33,075 nucleotides of DNA from Erysipelotrichaceae bacterium (GTDB taxonomy: Bacteria; Bacillota_I; Bacilli_A; Erysipelotrichales; Erysipelotrichaceae): positions 1 through 33,075 of the forward strand of contig JAFRLB010000008.1 in assembly GCA_017431405.1 (NCBI GenBank). Reading direction: 5' to 3'. Of the stretch, positions 6,574 through 15,968 are shown one piece after another. The notes under the pieces are model-generated. The model was not told the DNA's origin, made no database searches, and saw only the letters and a list, made by a program, of their open reading frames with translations. The translations under genes were made by a program, and so were the position numbers. Numbering within the stretch: the first letter of the stretch is position 1; every line of letters begins with the position of its first letter.

Positions 6574-7755
6574 TTAAACGCTTTCAGGCTCATTTAAGCG
6601 GTATCGTACCACTTCTTTGATAAGAGCCTGAATGACTGCCATTGCCGGTACGCCAAACAACAAGCCGACTACGCCAAACAGAGACCCAAACATCGTTACG
6701 GCACATAATACCCAGATTGGCGGTAAGCCTACTGAAGAGCCGACGACATTAGGATAAATGAAGTTGTTTTCGATCTGCTGAACTACTTCAAACAGAACGA
6801 TGAATACCAGCATTCTGGTAAGAGAAGTATCCGCAAAGATCAGTATTGCCCCAAATACCAGAGCTATTGCGGCACCGAAATATGGTATGATGCTGGTTAT
6901 GCCGATCAGAACGCTTATCAACAAGGCGTATGGCATGCCGGCGATGCTCAGTACAACGAAGAATATGGAGCCTAATATCATCATTTCCGTTAACTGTCCG
7001 GTAATAAAATCACCGAATATGGTATTAACCTTATGATAGATGTAGTTCATGATGTAATACATTCTTTCTGACAAGAATGCTCTTGATACATTCTTAACCT
7101 GCATCTTGAAGGTTTCCTTGGAAAGTAACAGATAGACGCTTAATACGATTGCTAAGAAAATGTCTACGATTACACCGATGATCCTTACTGCGCTGTTACC
7201 AATGTCACTTACGACACCAAAGTCAAGTGAGGCCAGCCAGTCAAGGAAACTCTGGCTATCCTTTAATGGAATGAAGCTTTCAATTATGCTCTTTAAGCCT
7301 GATAATAAATCACTGTCTATCATGGCCGTAGAGATCTGATAATCAAGGCCGGCATTCTTCAGCAGATTATTGATGACTTCGATTACGGTAGCCAGGTACT
7401 TGCCGATGTTATTTGACAACATGGTAATACTGTCGACCAGCTGAGGCACGATAATCGATAAAATGATGACGATCAATAACAGTGCTCCCAAGTAAGTAGA
7501 AACAACGGCGACAGGTCTTATCCACTTCTTTCTTTCTCCATTTGTCCTCTTCATTAAAAACTTTTCCACTTTCTTCATTGGAATGTTAAGAATGAAGGCG
7601 ATCACGATGCCGACAAGTAATGGTGATATGGCACTGATGACTGTGGCTATTCCCTTTACTATTAATTCTCTCTCCAGAACGATCAGGGTTCCTAACAGGA
7701 CTATTCCTACGGTAACCGCAACCTTCTTGGTATATGTCTTTAAATCATTTTTCAT
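6574..7755 (-). CDS. AI-2E family transporter (YtvI/PerM-like)
   Basis: A 393-residue integral membrane protein of the AI-2E family (PF01594). About eight hydrophobic segments are visible: two near the N-terminus (residues 11-30 and 35-56), one near 85-105, one near 187-210 and a C-terminal cluster from about 255 to 380. The family is named for E. coli TqsA, but many members are Na+/H+ or osmolyte-linked exporters, so an autoinducer role should not be assumed. A GAGGAAATCAA site precedes the ATG. The start overlaps the stop of the LOG-family gene by four bases (ATGA), indicating translational coupling and one operon. Confidence 0.9.
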   Translation of the reverse strand: MKNDLKTYTKKVAVTVGIVLLGTLIVLERELIVKGIATVISAISPLLVGIVIAFILNIPMKKVEKFLMKRTNGERKKWIRPVAVVSTYLGALLLIVIILSIIVPQLVDSITMLSNNIGKYLATVIEVINNLLKNAGLDYQISTAMIDSDLLSGLKSIIESFIPLKDSQSFLDWLASLDFGVVSDIGNSAVRIIGVIVDIFLAIVLSVYLLLSKETFKMQVKNVSRAFLSERMYYIMNYIYHKVNTIFGDFITGQLTEMMILGSIFFVVLSIAGMPYALLISVLIGITSIIPYFGAAIALVFGAILIFADTSLTRMLVFIVLFEVVQQIENNFIYPNVVGSSVGLPPIWVLCAVTMFGSLFGVVGLLFGVPAMAVIQALIKEVVRYRLNEPESV

Positions 7756-8309
7756 TTGATTTCCTCTTCGCGCTGGTATGTATTTAATATGCTTATCAGT
7801 TCCTCAGCTGTATTTGCGATGTGGCACAGTTCCAGTCCAAGCGTACTGATGAAGCCCTCATCATGAGCCTGATTAATGAACTGCCATAACTTATCGTAAT
7901 AACCGTCAATGTTAAAGAGTATCAAAGGTTTACGGTAATAGCCAAGCTGACTCTGGGCATATACTTCAAACAGTTCATCAAATGTTCCTATTCCACCTGG
8001 AGCTGCGACGAATATGTCCGAAAGATCAAGCATAAGCTGTTTTCTCTCAATAAGATCCTTGGTCAGATACAGTTCATCAAAGCGCTCGTAAAGTATGCCG
8101 TCTTCATTGAAGATGAAAGGACTGATGCTGATGATGTAGCCATTGCCCTTACTGACGCCTCTGGCTGCCGCACCCATTAAGCCGTGAGCACCACCGCCAA
8201 AAACCATGCTGTGACCACTACGGCCCAGTAATTCACCAAGCTTTTCCGTTTCACTGATGTAAACAGGTTTAATCCTGTCACTGCTGGCACCGAAAACACA
8301 TACTTTCAT
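7752..8309 (-). CDS. LOG-family protein (TIGR00730 Rossmann fold)
   Basis: A 185-residue member of the LOG/lysine-decarboxylase-like family. The hallmark motif PGGIGTFDE lies around residues 104-112 and the N-terminal nucleotide-binding segment FGGGAHGLMGAAARG around 37-51. Members such as plant LOG cleave cytokinin riboside monophosphate to free base and ribose 5-phosphate. In bacteria the physiological substrate is often AMP-like nucleotides. An AGGTAGG site precedes the ATG and a TATAAT lies about 20 bases further up. The stop overlaps the start of the AI-2E transporter gene. Family certain; precise activity inferred. Confidence 0.9.
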   Translation of the reverse strand: MKVCVFGASSDRIKPVYISETEKLGELLGRSGHSMVFGGGAHGLMGAAARGVSKGNGYIISISPFIFNEDGILYERFDELYLTKDLIERKQLMLDLSDIFVAAPGGIGTFDELFEVYAQSQLGYYRKPLILFNIDGYYDKLWQFINQAHDEGFISTLGLELCHIANTAEELISILNTYQREEEIK

Positions 8310-8368
8310 ACTTTTACCTACCTACGAAAAATTATACTAAATCAAAAAAAATAAATAAACATTTTGTC

Positions 8369-8397
8369 TTGATTTCCCAATTATATTGTGCTATATT
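8369..8397 (+). promoter_or_regulatory. Promoter of tRNA-Asn
   Basis: TTGATT and TATATT with 17-base spacing end nine bases before the first base of tRNA-Asn. Confidence 0.7.
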
Positions 8398-8406
8398 ATT
8401 TTCGCT

Positions 8407-8482
8407 GCCTAAATAGCTCAGTCGGTAGAGCAATCGGCTGTTAACCGATCGGTCATAGGTTCGAGTCCTATTTTAGGCGCCA
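8407..8482 (+). tRNA. tRNA-Asn (GTT)
   Basis: A 76-base cloverleaf with acceptor GCCTAAA/TTTAGGC, discriminator G, encoded CCA and anticodon loop CTGTTAA (GTT). It is a single-gene unit with its own promoter and terminator. Its GTT anticodon reads Asn codons, and its G34 is a queuosine target of the tgt product encoded downstream. Confidence 0.97.
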
Positions 8483-8492
8483 TTGAAAAAAC

Positions 8493-8520
8493 AGTAAGCA
8501 GGTAACTGCTTACTTTTTTT
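8493..8520 (+). terminator. Intrinsic terminator of tRNA-Asn
   Basis: A perfect nine-pair stem, AGTAAGCAG and CTGCTTACT around a GTAA loop, is followed by seven T. Confidence 0.9.
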
Positions 8521-8565
8521 GTTCCTAAGACAAATAAAAAAACGGAATTGATCCGTTTGTCATAC

Positions 8566-8928
8566 TTATTTCTTGATGTCAGCGTGTAACAGATGAAACA
8601 GTGTTCCCATTAATGCGGTTAAACCGTCAACGACTATCATGGTTACTATGGATATCGTATTAAGTTTAAATGGAGCAGTCAGATAAACTATGATATCACC
8701 AAGAGCACACAGGCCAAACAGAATGACCGGGAAACTCCAGTAATAAGGATAGGTGAAGAAGTTCATAACAAAACCGGCCAGCATCGCAAGTCCAGGTACC
8801 AGCAACAGTACCAGGGAAATGTTTCTCACTGTGTCGGTTCCATTTGTTTCAAGCATAATTCCAAACACTATAAGTATGAATGCCATCATCAGCTGTAAAG
8901 CATTAGTTCCAAAATCCTTTTTCTTCAT
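8566..8928 (-). CDS. Small four-helix membrane protein, unknown
   Basis: A 120-residue protein with four predicted membrane segments (approximately residues 8-25, 32-52, 60-80 and 88-108), a basic N-terminus (MKKKDFG) and a basic end. I do not recognise a family. A longer reading could begin at an ATG at 8967, but neither ATG has a Shine-Dalgarno site. The internal ATG at 8928 has a TATTAT box exactly six bases upstream with TTGCAT 17 bases beyond, so I favour it as a leaderless start. The gene is divergent from the DUF5131 gene, and the two promoters overlap in the 57 bases between their ATGs. Confidence 0.65.
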   Translation of the reverse strand: MKKKDFGTNALQLMMAFILIVFGIMLETNGTDTVRNISLVLLLVPGLAMLAGFVMNFFTYPYYWSFPVILFGLCALGDIIVYLTAPFKLNTISIVTMIVVDGLTALMGTLFHLLHADIKK

Positions 8929-8934
8929 GCAATC

Positions 8935-8963
8935 ATAATAAACTGATTTATTGTTATATGCAA
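8935..8963 (-). promoter_or_regulatory. Leaderless-type promoter of the membrane protein gene
   Basis: On the minus strand TTGCAT (8958-8963) and TATTAT (8935-8940) are spaced by 17 bases, with six bases between the -10 box and the ATG at 8928. It overlaps the divergent promoter at 8951-8979, so the two polymerases should exclude each other. Confidence 0.5.
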
Positions 8964-8979
8964 ACATAAATGATAAAAT
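8951..8979 (+). promoter_or_regulatory. Leaderless-type promoter of the DUF5131 gene
   Basis: TTGTTA (8951-8956) and TAAAAT (8974-8979) are spaced by 17 bases, with six bases between the -10 box and the ATG at 8986. Confidence 0.55.
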
Positions 8980-8985
8980 TTGCTC

Positions 8986-9726
8986 ATGAATTCATTCATA
9001 TATAATCCCTGGCATGGCTGCCATAAATACTCGGAAGGATGCGTAAACTGCTACGTTTACCGTCGTGATGAATCAATCGGCAAAGATGCCAGTATCGTTA
9101 CCAGAACTTCATCCTTTAATGCTCTGAAGTCCAGAAACCGCAAGGGCGAATACAGGCTCCCTTCAGGAACCCATGTTTTCTGCTGCATGACTTCTGACTT
9201 TTTCATTGAGGAGGCAGACGAATGGGGTGAAGAAGTATGGAAAATGATAAGGGAAAGAAGTGATCTTACCTTCACCATCATCACCAAAAGAATAACAAGA
9301 TTCATGGATTGTGTTCCTGATGACTGGAATGATGGCTACGACAACGTATGTATCTGCTGTACGATGGAAAACCAGCGTCAGGCAGATCTCAGGCTTCCAC
9401 TGCTTTTAAGTTTGCCAATTAAGCACAAGGAGATCATATGTGAGCCATTGTTAGGGCCAATCGACTTTAAGGGAAGACTCGATGATTCAATTGAAGAAAT
9501 AACCTGCGGTGGGGAAAGCGGAAACAGAGCCAGATTATGTGACTATGACTGGATATTGGACATCCGCAGACAGTGTATTGAAAGTAATATTTCATTCTAT
9601 TTCAAGCAGACAGGAGCCAATTTCAGGAAAGGAAACACTGTTTATAAAATAGAACGCTACAATCAGATGAAACAGGCCAGAAAAGCCAATATCAATTATG
9701 TCAGACAGTTTAAAACAAAATCGTAG
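8986..9726 (+). CDS. DUF5131 (phage Gp37/Gp68-like) family protein
   Basis: A 246-residue protein of the DUF5131/Gp37-Gp68 family, predicted to be radical-SAM-like. The N-terminal signature NPWHGCHKYSEGCVNCY has Cys12, Cys19 and Cys22 in a CX6CX2C pattern that could hold an iron-sulfur cluster. Later family signatures include TKRITRF near 100-106, CEPLLGPID near 152-160, CGGESGNRAR near 171-180 and the C-terminal FKQTGA. The biochemical role of the family is not established to my knowledge. The ATG at 8986 is preferred over an upstream in-frame TTG because a -10 box lies six bases before it. It lies 34 bases upstream of tgt, so read-through into the queuosine genes is possible and a link to tRNA modification is conceivable but unproven. 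Confidence 0.85.
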   Translation: MNSFIYNPWHGCHKYSEGCVNCYVYRRDESIGKDASIVTRTSSFNALKSRNRKGEYRLPSGTHVFCCMTSDFFIEEADEWGEEVWKMIRERSDLTFTIITKRITRFMDCVPDDWNDGYDNVCICCTMENQRQADLRLPLLLSLPIKHKEIICEPLLGPIDFKGRLDDSIEEITCGGESGNRARLCDYDWILDIRRQCIESNISFYFKQTGANFRKGNTVYKIERYNQMKQARKANINYVRQFKTKS

Positions 9727-9728
9727 TA

Positions 9729-9737
9729 TGTTAGAAT
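9729..9737 (+). promoter_or_regulatory. Possible extended -10 promoter before tgt
   Basis: TGTTAGAAT matches an extended -10 (TGnTAnAAT) in the 34-base gap before tgt, with no good -35. It may allow tgt-queA-queH transcription independent of the DUF5131 gene. Confidence 0.35.
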
Positions 9738-9748
9738 ATTTTGGCTGA

Positions 9749-10905
<1,157 letters not shown>

Positions 10906-10906
<1 letters not shown>

Positions 10907-11931
10907 TGAGAACAGAAGATTTTGATTTTGAACTGCCTCAGCGCCTGATAGCTCAGACTCCGCTTAAGGACCGCAGCTCTTCAAGACTGCTGGTAGTAAA
11001 TAGAAAAGAAAAGACATTTGAAGATCATCATTTCAATGAAATAATTGATTTTCTGCGTCCTGATGACATCATTGTAAGAAACAATACCAGAGTAATACCT
11101 GCCCGTCTGTTTGGCGTAAAGGAAGTAACGGGTGCTCATGTTGAGGTACTGTTACTAAGAGATACGGGTAATGATGTCTGGGAAACCTTGGTCGGTAACG
11201 CAAAGGTCGTCAAGCCTGGAACAGTCATTGATTTTGGTGACGGCATCCTAAAGGCTGAATTCGTTGAATACGGTGAAAACGGCGTCAGATATCTGAAGAT
11301 GAAGTATGACGGAATCTTCATGGAAGTACTGGATAAATTAGGTGAAGTTCCATTACCGCCATACATCAAGGAAAAGCTTTCTGACCCGGAAAGATATCAG
11401 ACAGTCTATTCAAAAATTGAAGGCAGTGCCGCTGCACCAACAGCCGGTCTGCACTTTACAAATGAGCTGATAAAGAAGATTGAAGAAAATGGCTGCAAGT
11501 TTGTGGACATTACCTTACACATTGGTTTGGGTACATTCAGGCCGGTACAGGTTGATGACATAAATGACCACCACATGCACTCAGAACATTATGAGATTTC
11601 CAAGGAAGCAGCCGAAATACTGACAAATGCCAGAAACAATGGTCAGAGGATCATCTGTGTTGGTACGACATCAGTAAGAACACTTGAATCAGTCTGGCAG
11701 AAATATGGCTGTTACAAGGCTGTAACTGATGAAACAGACATCTTCATTTATCCAGGTTATGAATTCAAGGCCGTTGATGCCATGATTACTAATTTCCACT
11801 TGCCAAAGTCAACGCTCATCATGATGATTTCAGCCTTTGGCGGCAAGGATCTGATCTGGCAGGCCTACCATCATGCAATTGAGGAGGAATATCGCTTTTT
11901 CTCATTTGGCGACAGCATGTTTATCATATGA
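10906..11931 (+). CDS. queA: S-adenosylmethionine:tRNA ribosyltransferase-isomerase
   Basis: A 341-residue QueA that transfers and isomerises the ribosyl group of SAM onto preQ1-modified tRNA to form epoxyqueuosine. Family signatures include the N-terminal FDFELPQRLIAQTPLKDR, LPPYIKE (residues 145-151), SAAAPTAGLHFT around 172-183, HIGLGTFRPV near 205-214 and TNFHLPKSTLIMM near 294-306. Length matches the family (about 340-350). The first A of its ATG is shared with the tgt stop, and its stop overlaps the queH start by four bases, giving a tight tgt-queA-queH operon. Confidence 0.97.
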
Positions 11932-12599
11932 AAGAACAGAGTAAGAAATACTATTACAATCTGCAGTTAGAGGAAGTGGAAAGAATAAAGGCCTCTGGTA
12001 AGAGACCTGCTTTACTGATGCATACCTGCTGCGCAGTCTGTGCCTGTTATCCTATCGGCTATCTGGCAGAAGTATTTGATCTTACTCTTTTTTATTACAA
12101 CGATAACATTTATCCGGAAAGCGAATATGAAAAAAGATATCAGGAACTAAGACGCTACGTTGATATCTACAATAACAATTCAGGTAATGACGTAAAACTC
12201 ATCAAGTGCCCTTATAACGGCAAGGAATACATGCAGAAGATGTTGCCGTATAAGGATTCCCCGGAAGGCGGGGAAAGATGCACGGTCTGTTTTGACTTAC
12301 GCATGGATAAGGGCATGCAATACGCTGAAGAAAACCACTATGATTACTTCACTACCGTCATGACCGTTTCAAGACAGAAGGATTCAAAGAAACTGAACCA
12401 GATTGGTGAACAGTTACAGAAAAAATATCCTGGAGTTAAATACTTCTATTCTGACTTCAAGAAAAACGGCGGCCTGGAAAAAGGCGCCGAATTAGTTAAG
12501 CAATACGACATCTACCGTCAGAATTACTGCGGTTGCGTATACAGCTATAATGAAATGTTACAGCGAGCCAAAGCTGACTATAAGCAGGCTTCGGAATAG
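11928..12599 (+). CDS. queH: Epoxyqueuosine reductase QueH
   Basis: A 223-residue DUF208/QueH protein, the non-cobalamin enzyme that reduces epoxyqueuosine to queuosine in tRNA, replacing QueG. Cys-rich signatures are visible: MHTCCAVCACYP near residues 26-37, GGERCTVCFDLRM near 114-126 and NYCGCVYS near 198-205, matching an iron-sulfur and second metal site. It ends the three-gene queuosine operon. Its last 22 bases overlap the end of the convergent nnrE gene, and no hairpin terminator lies between them. Confidence 0.95.
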   Translation: MKEQSKKYYYNLQLEEVERIKASGKRPALLMHTCCAVCACYPIGYLAEVFDLTLFYYNDNIYPESEYEKRYQELRRYVDIYNNNSGNDVKLIKCPYNGKEYMQKMLPYKDSPEGGERCTVCFDLRMDKGMQYAEENHYDYFTTVMTVSRQKDSKKLNQIGEQLQKKYPGVKYFYSDFKKNGGLEKGAELVKQYDIYRQNYCGCVYSYNEMLQRAKADYKQASE

Positions 12600-13219
12600 A
12601 CATCTTCAGGAATGCCGATGTCACATACTATTATCTTTCCACAGTATTCTGGTCCCTGGTCATTGACCATACCAGTTTTTATTTTGCCGAATGTCACGGT
12701 AACATCAGCCTTCAAGCCAATTCCCATGATCTGGCCATTATCACCATTTAAGCCGCTGGGTACATCTATGGCTACCTTCCTGCTTGGATAATAATTTAAC
12801 TTTTCTATTACCTCTGCGTAGATTCCTTCAACATCTCTCTTTAGTCCTATGCCAAACAAGCCATCCACGAGGATGTCATGGTCAGGTATTTCAGTCTCAT
12901 TGTAGTTAATGACCGCCTTCAATTCATTAAGTAATGAAAGCTGATGTCTGAATTCCCAGGTGGCCTTATCAAGATTACCGATTATTAAAGTTTCTGCTTC
13001 ATAGCCCTCATTGATCAACAGTCTGGCCACACAAAGTCCATCTGCCCCATTATTGCCTACTGAACTTATTACCTGAACCTTACCTTCATAATGTTCAGAA
13101 ATGTATTCAGCGACGGCTCTTGAAGCATTCTCCATCAGCCATAAGGAATCAATGCCTCTTTCTTCAATGGCAATGATGTCGGCCTTCTTACTCTGGGAAG
13201 CTGTAAGATATTCAATCAT
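12578..13219 (-). CDS. nnrE: NAD(P)H-hydrate epimerase (YjeF N-terminal domain)
   Basis: A 213-residue stand-alone YjeF_N/NnrE domain that epimerises damaged NAD(P)HX, the partner of the ADP-dependent dehydratase NnrD (not in this window). Signatures are MENASRAVAEY near residues 30-40, the glycine-rich SVGNNGADGLCVARLL near 55-70, VDGLFGIGL near 107-115 and DVPSGLNGDNGQI near 142-154. It follows rpiB by 18 bases. The interval contains a hairpin whose T-run touches the ATG, and the only Shine-Dalgarno sequence lies on the far side of that hairpin, so expression may be conditional. Its 3' end overlaps queH convergently. Confidence 0.93.
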   Translation of the reverse strand: MIEYLTASQSKKADIIAIEERGIDSLWLMENASRAVAEYISEHYEGKVQVISSVGNNGADGLCVARLLINEGYEAETLIIGNLDKATWEFRHQLSLLNELKAVINYNETEIPDHDILVDGLFGIGLKRDVEGIYAEVIEKLNYYPSRKVAIDVPSGLNGDNGQIMGIGLKADVTVTFGKIKTGMVNDQGPEYCGKIIVCDIGIPEDVYSEACL

Positions 13220-13252
13220 AAAAAGGAGTAGGCTAACCTACTCTACTCCTTT
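13220..13252 (-). promoter_or_regulatory. Terminator-like hairpin between rpiB and nnrE
   Basis: On the minus strand AAAGGAGTAG and CTACTCCTTT can form a ten-pair stem followed by a five-T run that ends directly at the nnrE ATG. An alternative inner stem, AGTAGG/CCTACT with a TTAG loop, would leave AAGGAG free and bring it about ten bases (outside the stem) from the ATG. The element could attenuate nnrE or simply terminate rpiB. Confidence 0.6.
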
Positions 13253-13699
13253 CAAACTCTGAGTTTCTTCAATTTCCGTGATCATATCAACGCGCCTCTG
13301 ATGTCTGCCTCCTTCATATTCAGCGTTCAGCCATTCATCAACGATGTTCTTGGCTACTTCAATGCCGACGACTCTTGCTCCAAAGGCAATGATGTTGGCA
13401 TTATTGTGCATCTTGGTTAATCTGGCACTGTATGGTTCAGAAACTACGGCTGCTCTGATTCCCTTTACCTTATTGGCTGCTAATGAAATTCCGATGCCTG
13501 TACCGCAGATACAGATACCACAGTCAACTTCGCCATTAACGATGGCCTTGGCTACCTTATAGCCGGCTACAGGGTAGTCAAAACTTGCGGTTGAATCTGT
13601 GCCATAGTTAACGATTTCATATCCCTTGTCTTCAAGATACTTTTTGATTTCATTCTTCATTTCTACTGCTGTATGGTCATTTCCAATTCCTATTTTCAT
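13238..13699 (-). CDS. rpiB: Ribose-5-phosphate isomerase B
   Basis: A 153-residue RpiB/LacAB-family sugar-phosphate isomerase interconverting ribose 5-phosphate and ribulose 5-phosphate in the pentose phosphate pathway. Visible features are the N-terminal IGNDHTAVEMK with Asp8-His9, the active-site Cys65 in GICICGTGIGIS, His98 in KMHNNANI and the phosphate-binding GGRHQRR near 130-136. LacB (galactose-6-phosphate isomerase) is a related possibility, but there are no lac or tagatose genes nearby. An AGGAGGAG site inside the end of the preceding gene and a TAATG overlap show coupling with the DUF4153 gene upstream. Confidence 0.92.
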   Translation of the reverse strand: MKIGIGNDHTAVEMKNEIKKYLEDKGYEIVNYGTDSTASFDYPVAGYKVAKAIVNGEVDCGICICGTGIGISLAANKVKGIRAAVVSEPYSARLTKMHNNANIIAFGARVVGIEVAKNIVDEWLNAEYEGGRHQRRVDMITEIEETQSLKGVE

Positions 13700-15279
13700 T
13701 ATTCTCCTCCTATTAACAGATACCCTTCGATGTAGAAATAGCCGATTTCACTTTCATCAATTATTTCCATTGATAATTCCTGAACCAGGAAGGCTCTGTT
13801 TTCATCTATTTCTACCATAAGTATACTATCATTTATCGGGCTTTCTCCATATTTTTTATATATTTCCAGCATTCTGCCCTTCAGATCAACCTCATTTACA
13901 TTAGTGCAGTCATATGAAACAGTATATATGGCTTTCTGATAGTTACTGATGTCAGCCTCGATCTGTTGCGGGTAATAGGATACCCACTGATACTTGTGAC
14001 TGCCACTTTCCGAAGTATTTCCTACCAAAGCATCATGGTCAAGTTGTGTGATCATAGTTACCTGATCAGACTTCTTTCCATCACTGTACTTGAGGTAATC
14101 ATAACTTCCTAACAGTATTTCTCTGTCTTCGGCACTGACGGTTTCCTTATAGTGATATTGACCGTTTTCAATTAAGCCGTACTTGTTTATGACTTCAAAC
14201 ATTCTGGCTTCCTGATTGCGATTCGGCAAGTCAATGAAATTAAGCGGTCCAATGCAACTTACTAAGGCAATTACACAGCCGGCCACAAACATCCAACTGT
14301 AATTCTTTCTGATGACGCTGTTGATCACAAACATCACCGCAAACAGTATCAGCAGTAATGATATGTATCTTAATGAAGTTAAGCCATAGGCACTGACTCT
14401 GATGTATATTGCGTAAAGCTGTACGGCAAGGATTGGAACTAATACTAAGCCGCCATATCTGACAAACCACTTCTGAATTTTTCCCTCTTCATTAGTAAGG
14501 TTAAGATAGAACAGGACATAGAACAATAGGGCTAATGAACCAAACCAGTTCAGTCTTCCTACCGGGAATTGCCAGGTTATTATGATCTTACCAATGTATA
14601 CATATAAAACACCGATAAGCAGCAGATAAACACTGAAGCCAACCTTATTGAAGATGTTTCTGTAGGATTTGGAAGCGATTATCCTTGTGTCCTTATCAGG
14701 AACATATGACAGTAACATTATCGCAAATGCCGCACCAGCTAAGTCAGTCAGACTTAATACAAGTTCCATCAGGTTGTCAAAGCTGTATACAAGATAGTAA
14801 AAGGCCAATACGCAGATTATTATGCCAACATAACCTACGGCAACCGTAAAGCCGCAATACAGCCCTGACTGAACTAAAAAGCCAAATAGCGGCTTATCAC
14901 TGTTATCCTTATAAAGAACTGCCAGTATTAGTGCAAATAAAGCCAGTATCAGGCCAAAACATGCTATTACGACATAGTCTTCCAGGTCGACAAAATGAAG
15001 CACCAGGAAGGATATTAACGCAACAACCACAGATGAAACATTGGCAATCAGCTTACTGATTCCCAAGCCTTTTTCCTGACAAAGTGTCAGTAATAAACCG
15101 GTCTCAGCTGACAGAATAAAACTTATCAACAACTCAGGATATATCTCATCTATTACGTTATGTATTAATAATATGTTTAATATTGCGACGGCCAGGATCA
15201 TTAATACCGTTACCGGAAATCTCATGAAGGATTCCGTAAAGCTTCTGATCCTGCCTTCTATAAATTTTCTAATTTTCAT
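13699..15279 (-). CDS. DUF4153-type polytopic membrane protein
   Basis: A 526-residue membrane protein with roughly eleven hydrophobic segments across residues 20-350, followed by a soluble C-terminal domain of about 170 residues. It looks like a DUF4153-family protein of unknown function. The C-terminal region is mostly polar (for example HKYQWVSYYPQQIEADIS) and is likely extracytoplasmic. An AGAGGTGA site precedes the ATG and a TATAAT lies about 20 bases beyond. The stop overlaps the rpiB start, so it is the first gene of a DUF4153-rpiB(-nnrE) unit. The family assignment is moderate; function is unknown. Confidence 0.75.
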   Translation of the reverse strand: MKIRKFIEGRIRSFTESFMRFPVTVLMILAVAILNILLIHNVIDEIYPELLISFILSAETGLLLTLCQEKGLGISKLIANVSSVVVALISFLVLHFVDLEDYVVIACFGLILALFALILAVLYKDNSDKPLFGFLVQSGLYCGFTVAVGYVGIIICVLAFYYLVYSFDNLMELVLSLTDLAGAAFAIMLLSYVPDKDTRIIASKSYRNIFNKVGFSVYLLLIGVLYVYIGKIIITWQFPVGRLNWFGSLALLFYVLFYLNLTNEEGKIQKWFVRYGGLVLVPILAVQLYAIYIRVSAYGLTSLRYISLLLILFAVMFVINSVIRKNYSWMFVAGCVIALVSCIGPLNFIDLPNRNQEARMFEVINKYGLIENGQYHYKETVSAEDREILLGSYDYLKYSDGKKSDQVTMITQLDHDALVGNTSESGSHKYQWVSYYPQQIEADISNYQKAIYTVSYDCTNVNEVDLKGRMLEIYKKYGESPINDSILMVEIDENRAFLVQELSMEIIDESEIGYFYIEGYLLIGGE

Positions 15280-15388
15280 CGAGTCACCTCTGATTACTAT
15301 TATATTCCTTTTCCTTCAGCAGACACCATTTTGACAGTCAATAATATAATTTCACATATTACCAAGAACAATTACCCTTTTTTCCAAC

Positions 15389-15412
15389 AAAAAACCATGG
15401 CATAAGCCATGG
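15389..15412 (-). terminator. Intrinsic terminator of dut
   Basis: On the minus strand CCATGGC, a TTAT loop and GCCATGG form a perfect seven-pair stem followed by six T. Confidence 0.85.
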
Positions 15413-15436
15413 CATTAAATCATGTATAAACAATAA

Positions 15437-15913
15437 TTATTTATTGGTTGAACCAAAGCCGCCGGTTCTTTCCTCGTTTGATTCATCATCAACTGTAATG
15501 CCATAGGGAATGAATATGCCCTGGGCAAAACGGTCACCCTGTTTTAATTCAAGAACCCTGTCACTGTTATTGGTTACCTTTATGATGATGTGTCCTTCAT
15601 TGTCCGCATGATAATAATCAGAATCAATGATGCCAACGGTATTATCAAGCTGCAGTTTGTACTTGAAGCCTAATGAGCTTCTTGGAAATATCTGCAATAC
15701 CCAGCCATCAGCTATCTCACTTCTGATTCCGGTAGGGATCTTATAGGTTTCCCCAGGATTAATTGTCAATTCAAACGGCATGTGAAAATCATAGCCGGCT
15801 GAACCCTTCGTTGCCCTTTTCGGCAATTCGATAGAGTCATAGGCAACACGGTCATTACACATCTGGCTGAACTGTTCAAATGATACTTTTTCAAAGCGAG
15901 CAATCTTATTCAT
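15437..15913 (-). CDS. dut: dUTP diphosphatase (trimeric dUTPase)
   Basis: A 158-residue dUTPase that hydrolyses dUTP to dUMP and pyrophosphate, keeping uracil out of DNA and feeding dTMP synthesis. All five family motifs are present in order: motif 1 GSAGYDF (Asp42), motif 2 PRSSLGFK (77-84), motif 3 GIIDSDYY (94-101, Asp97 and Tyr100), motif 4 GDRFAQG (126-132) and the C-terminal motif 5 RTGGFGS (149-155). The YYHADNEGHI insertion after motif 3 is typical of the Gram-positive/phage type. A weak GGTGATG site precedes the ATG, and an extended -10 (TGTTACAAT) lies just upstream, giving a short leader. Confidence 0.95.
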   Translation of the reverse strand: MNKIARFEKVSFEQFSQMCNDRVAYDSIELPKRATKGSAGYDFHMPFELTINPGETYKIPTGIRSEIADGWVLQIFPRSSLGFKYKLQLDNTVGIIDSDYYHADNEGHIIIKVTNNSDRVLELKQGDRFAQGIFIPYGITVDDESNEERTGGFGSTNK

Positions 15914-15943
15914 TTTTCATCACCAGTTTCATTGTAACATGAA

Positions 15944-15963
15944 ACCCGGCTGTTTAGCCGGGT
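15944..15963 (-). terminator. Hairpin after the DUF362 gene
   Basis: On the minus strand ACCCGGCT, an AAAC loop and AGCCGGGT form a perfect eight-pair GC-rich stem, with only a short T-run. It probably ends the DUF362 transcript before dut. Confidence 0.7.
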
Positions 15964-15968
15964 CATTA

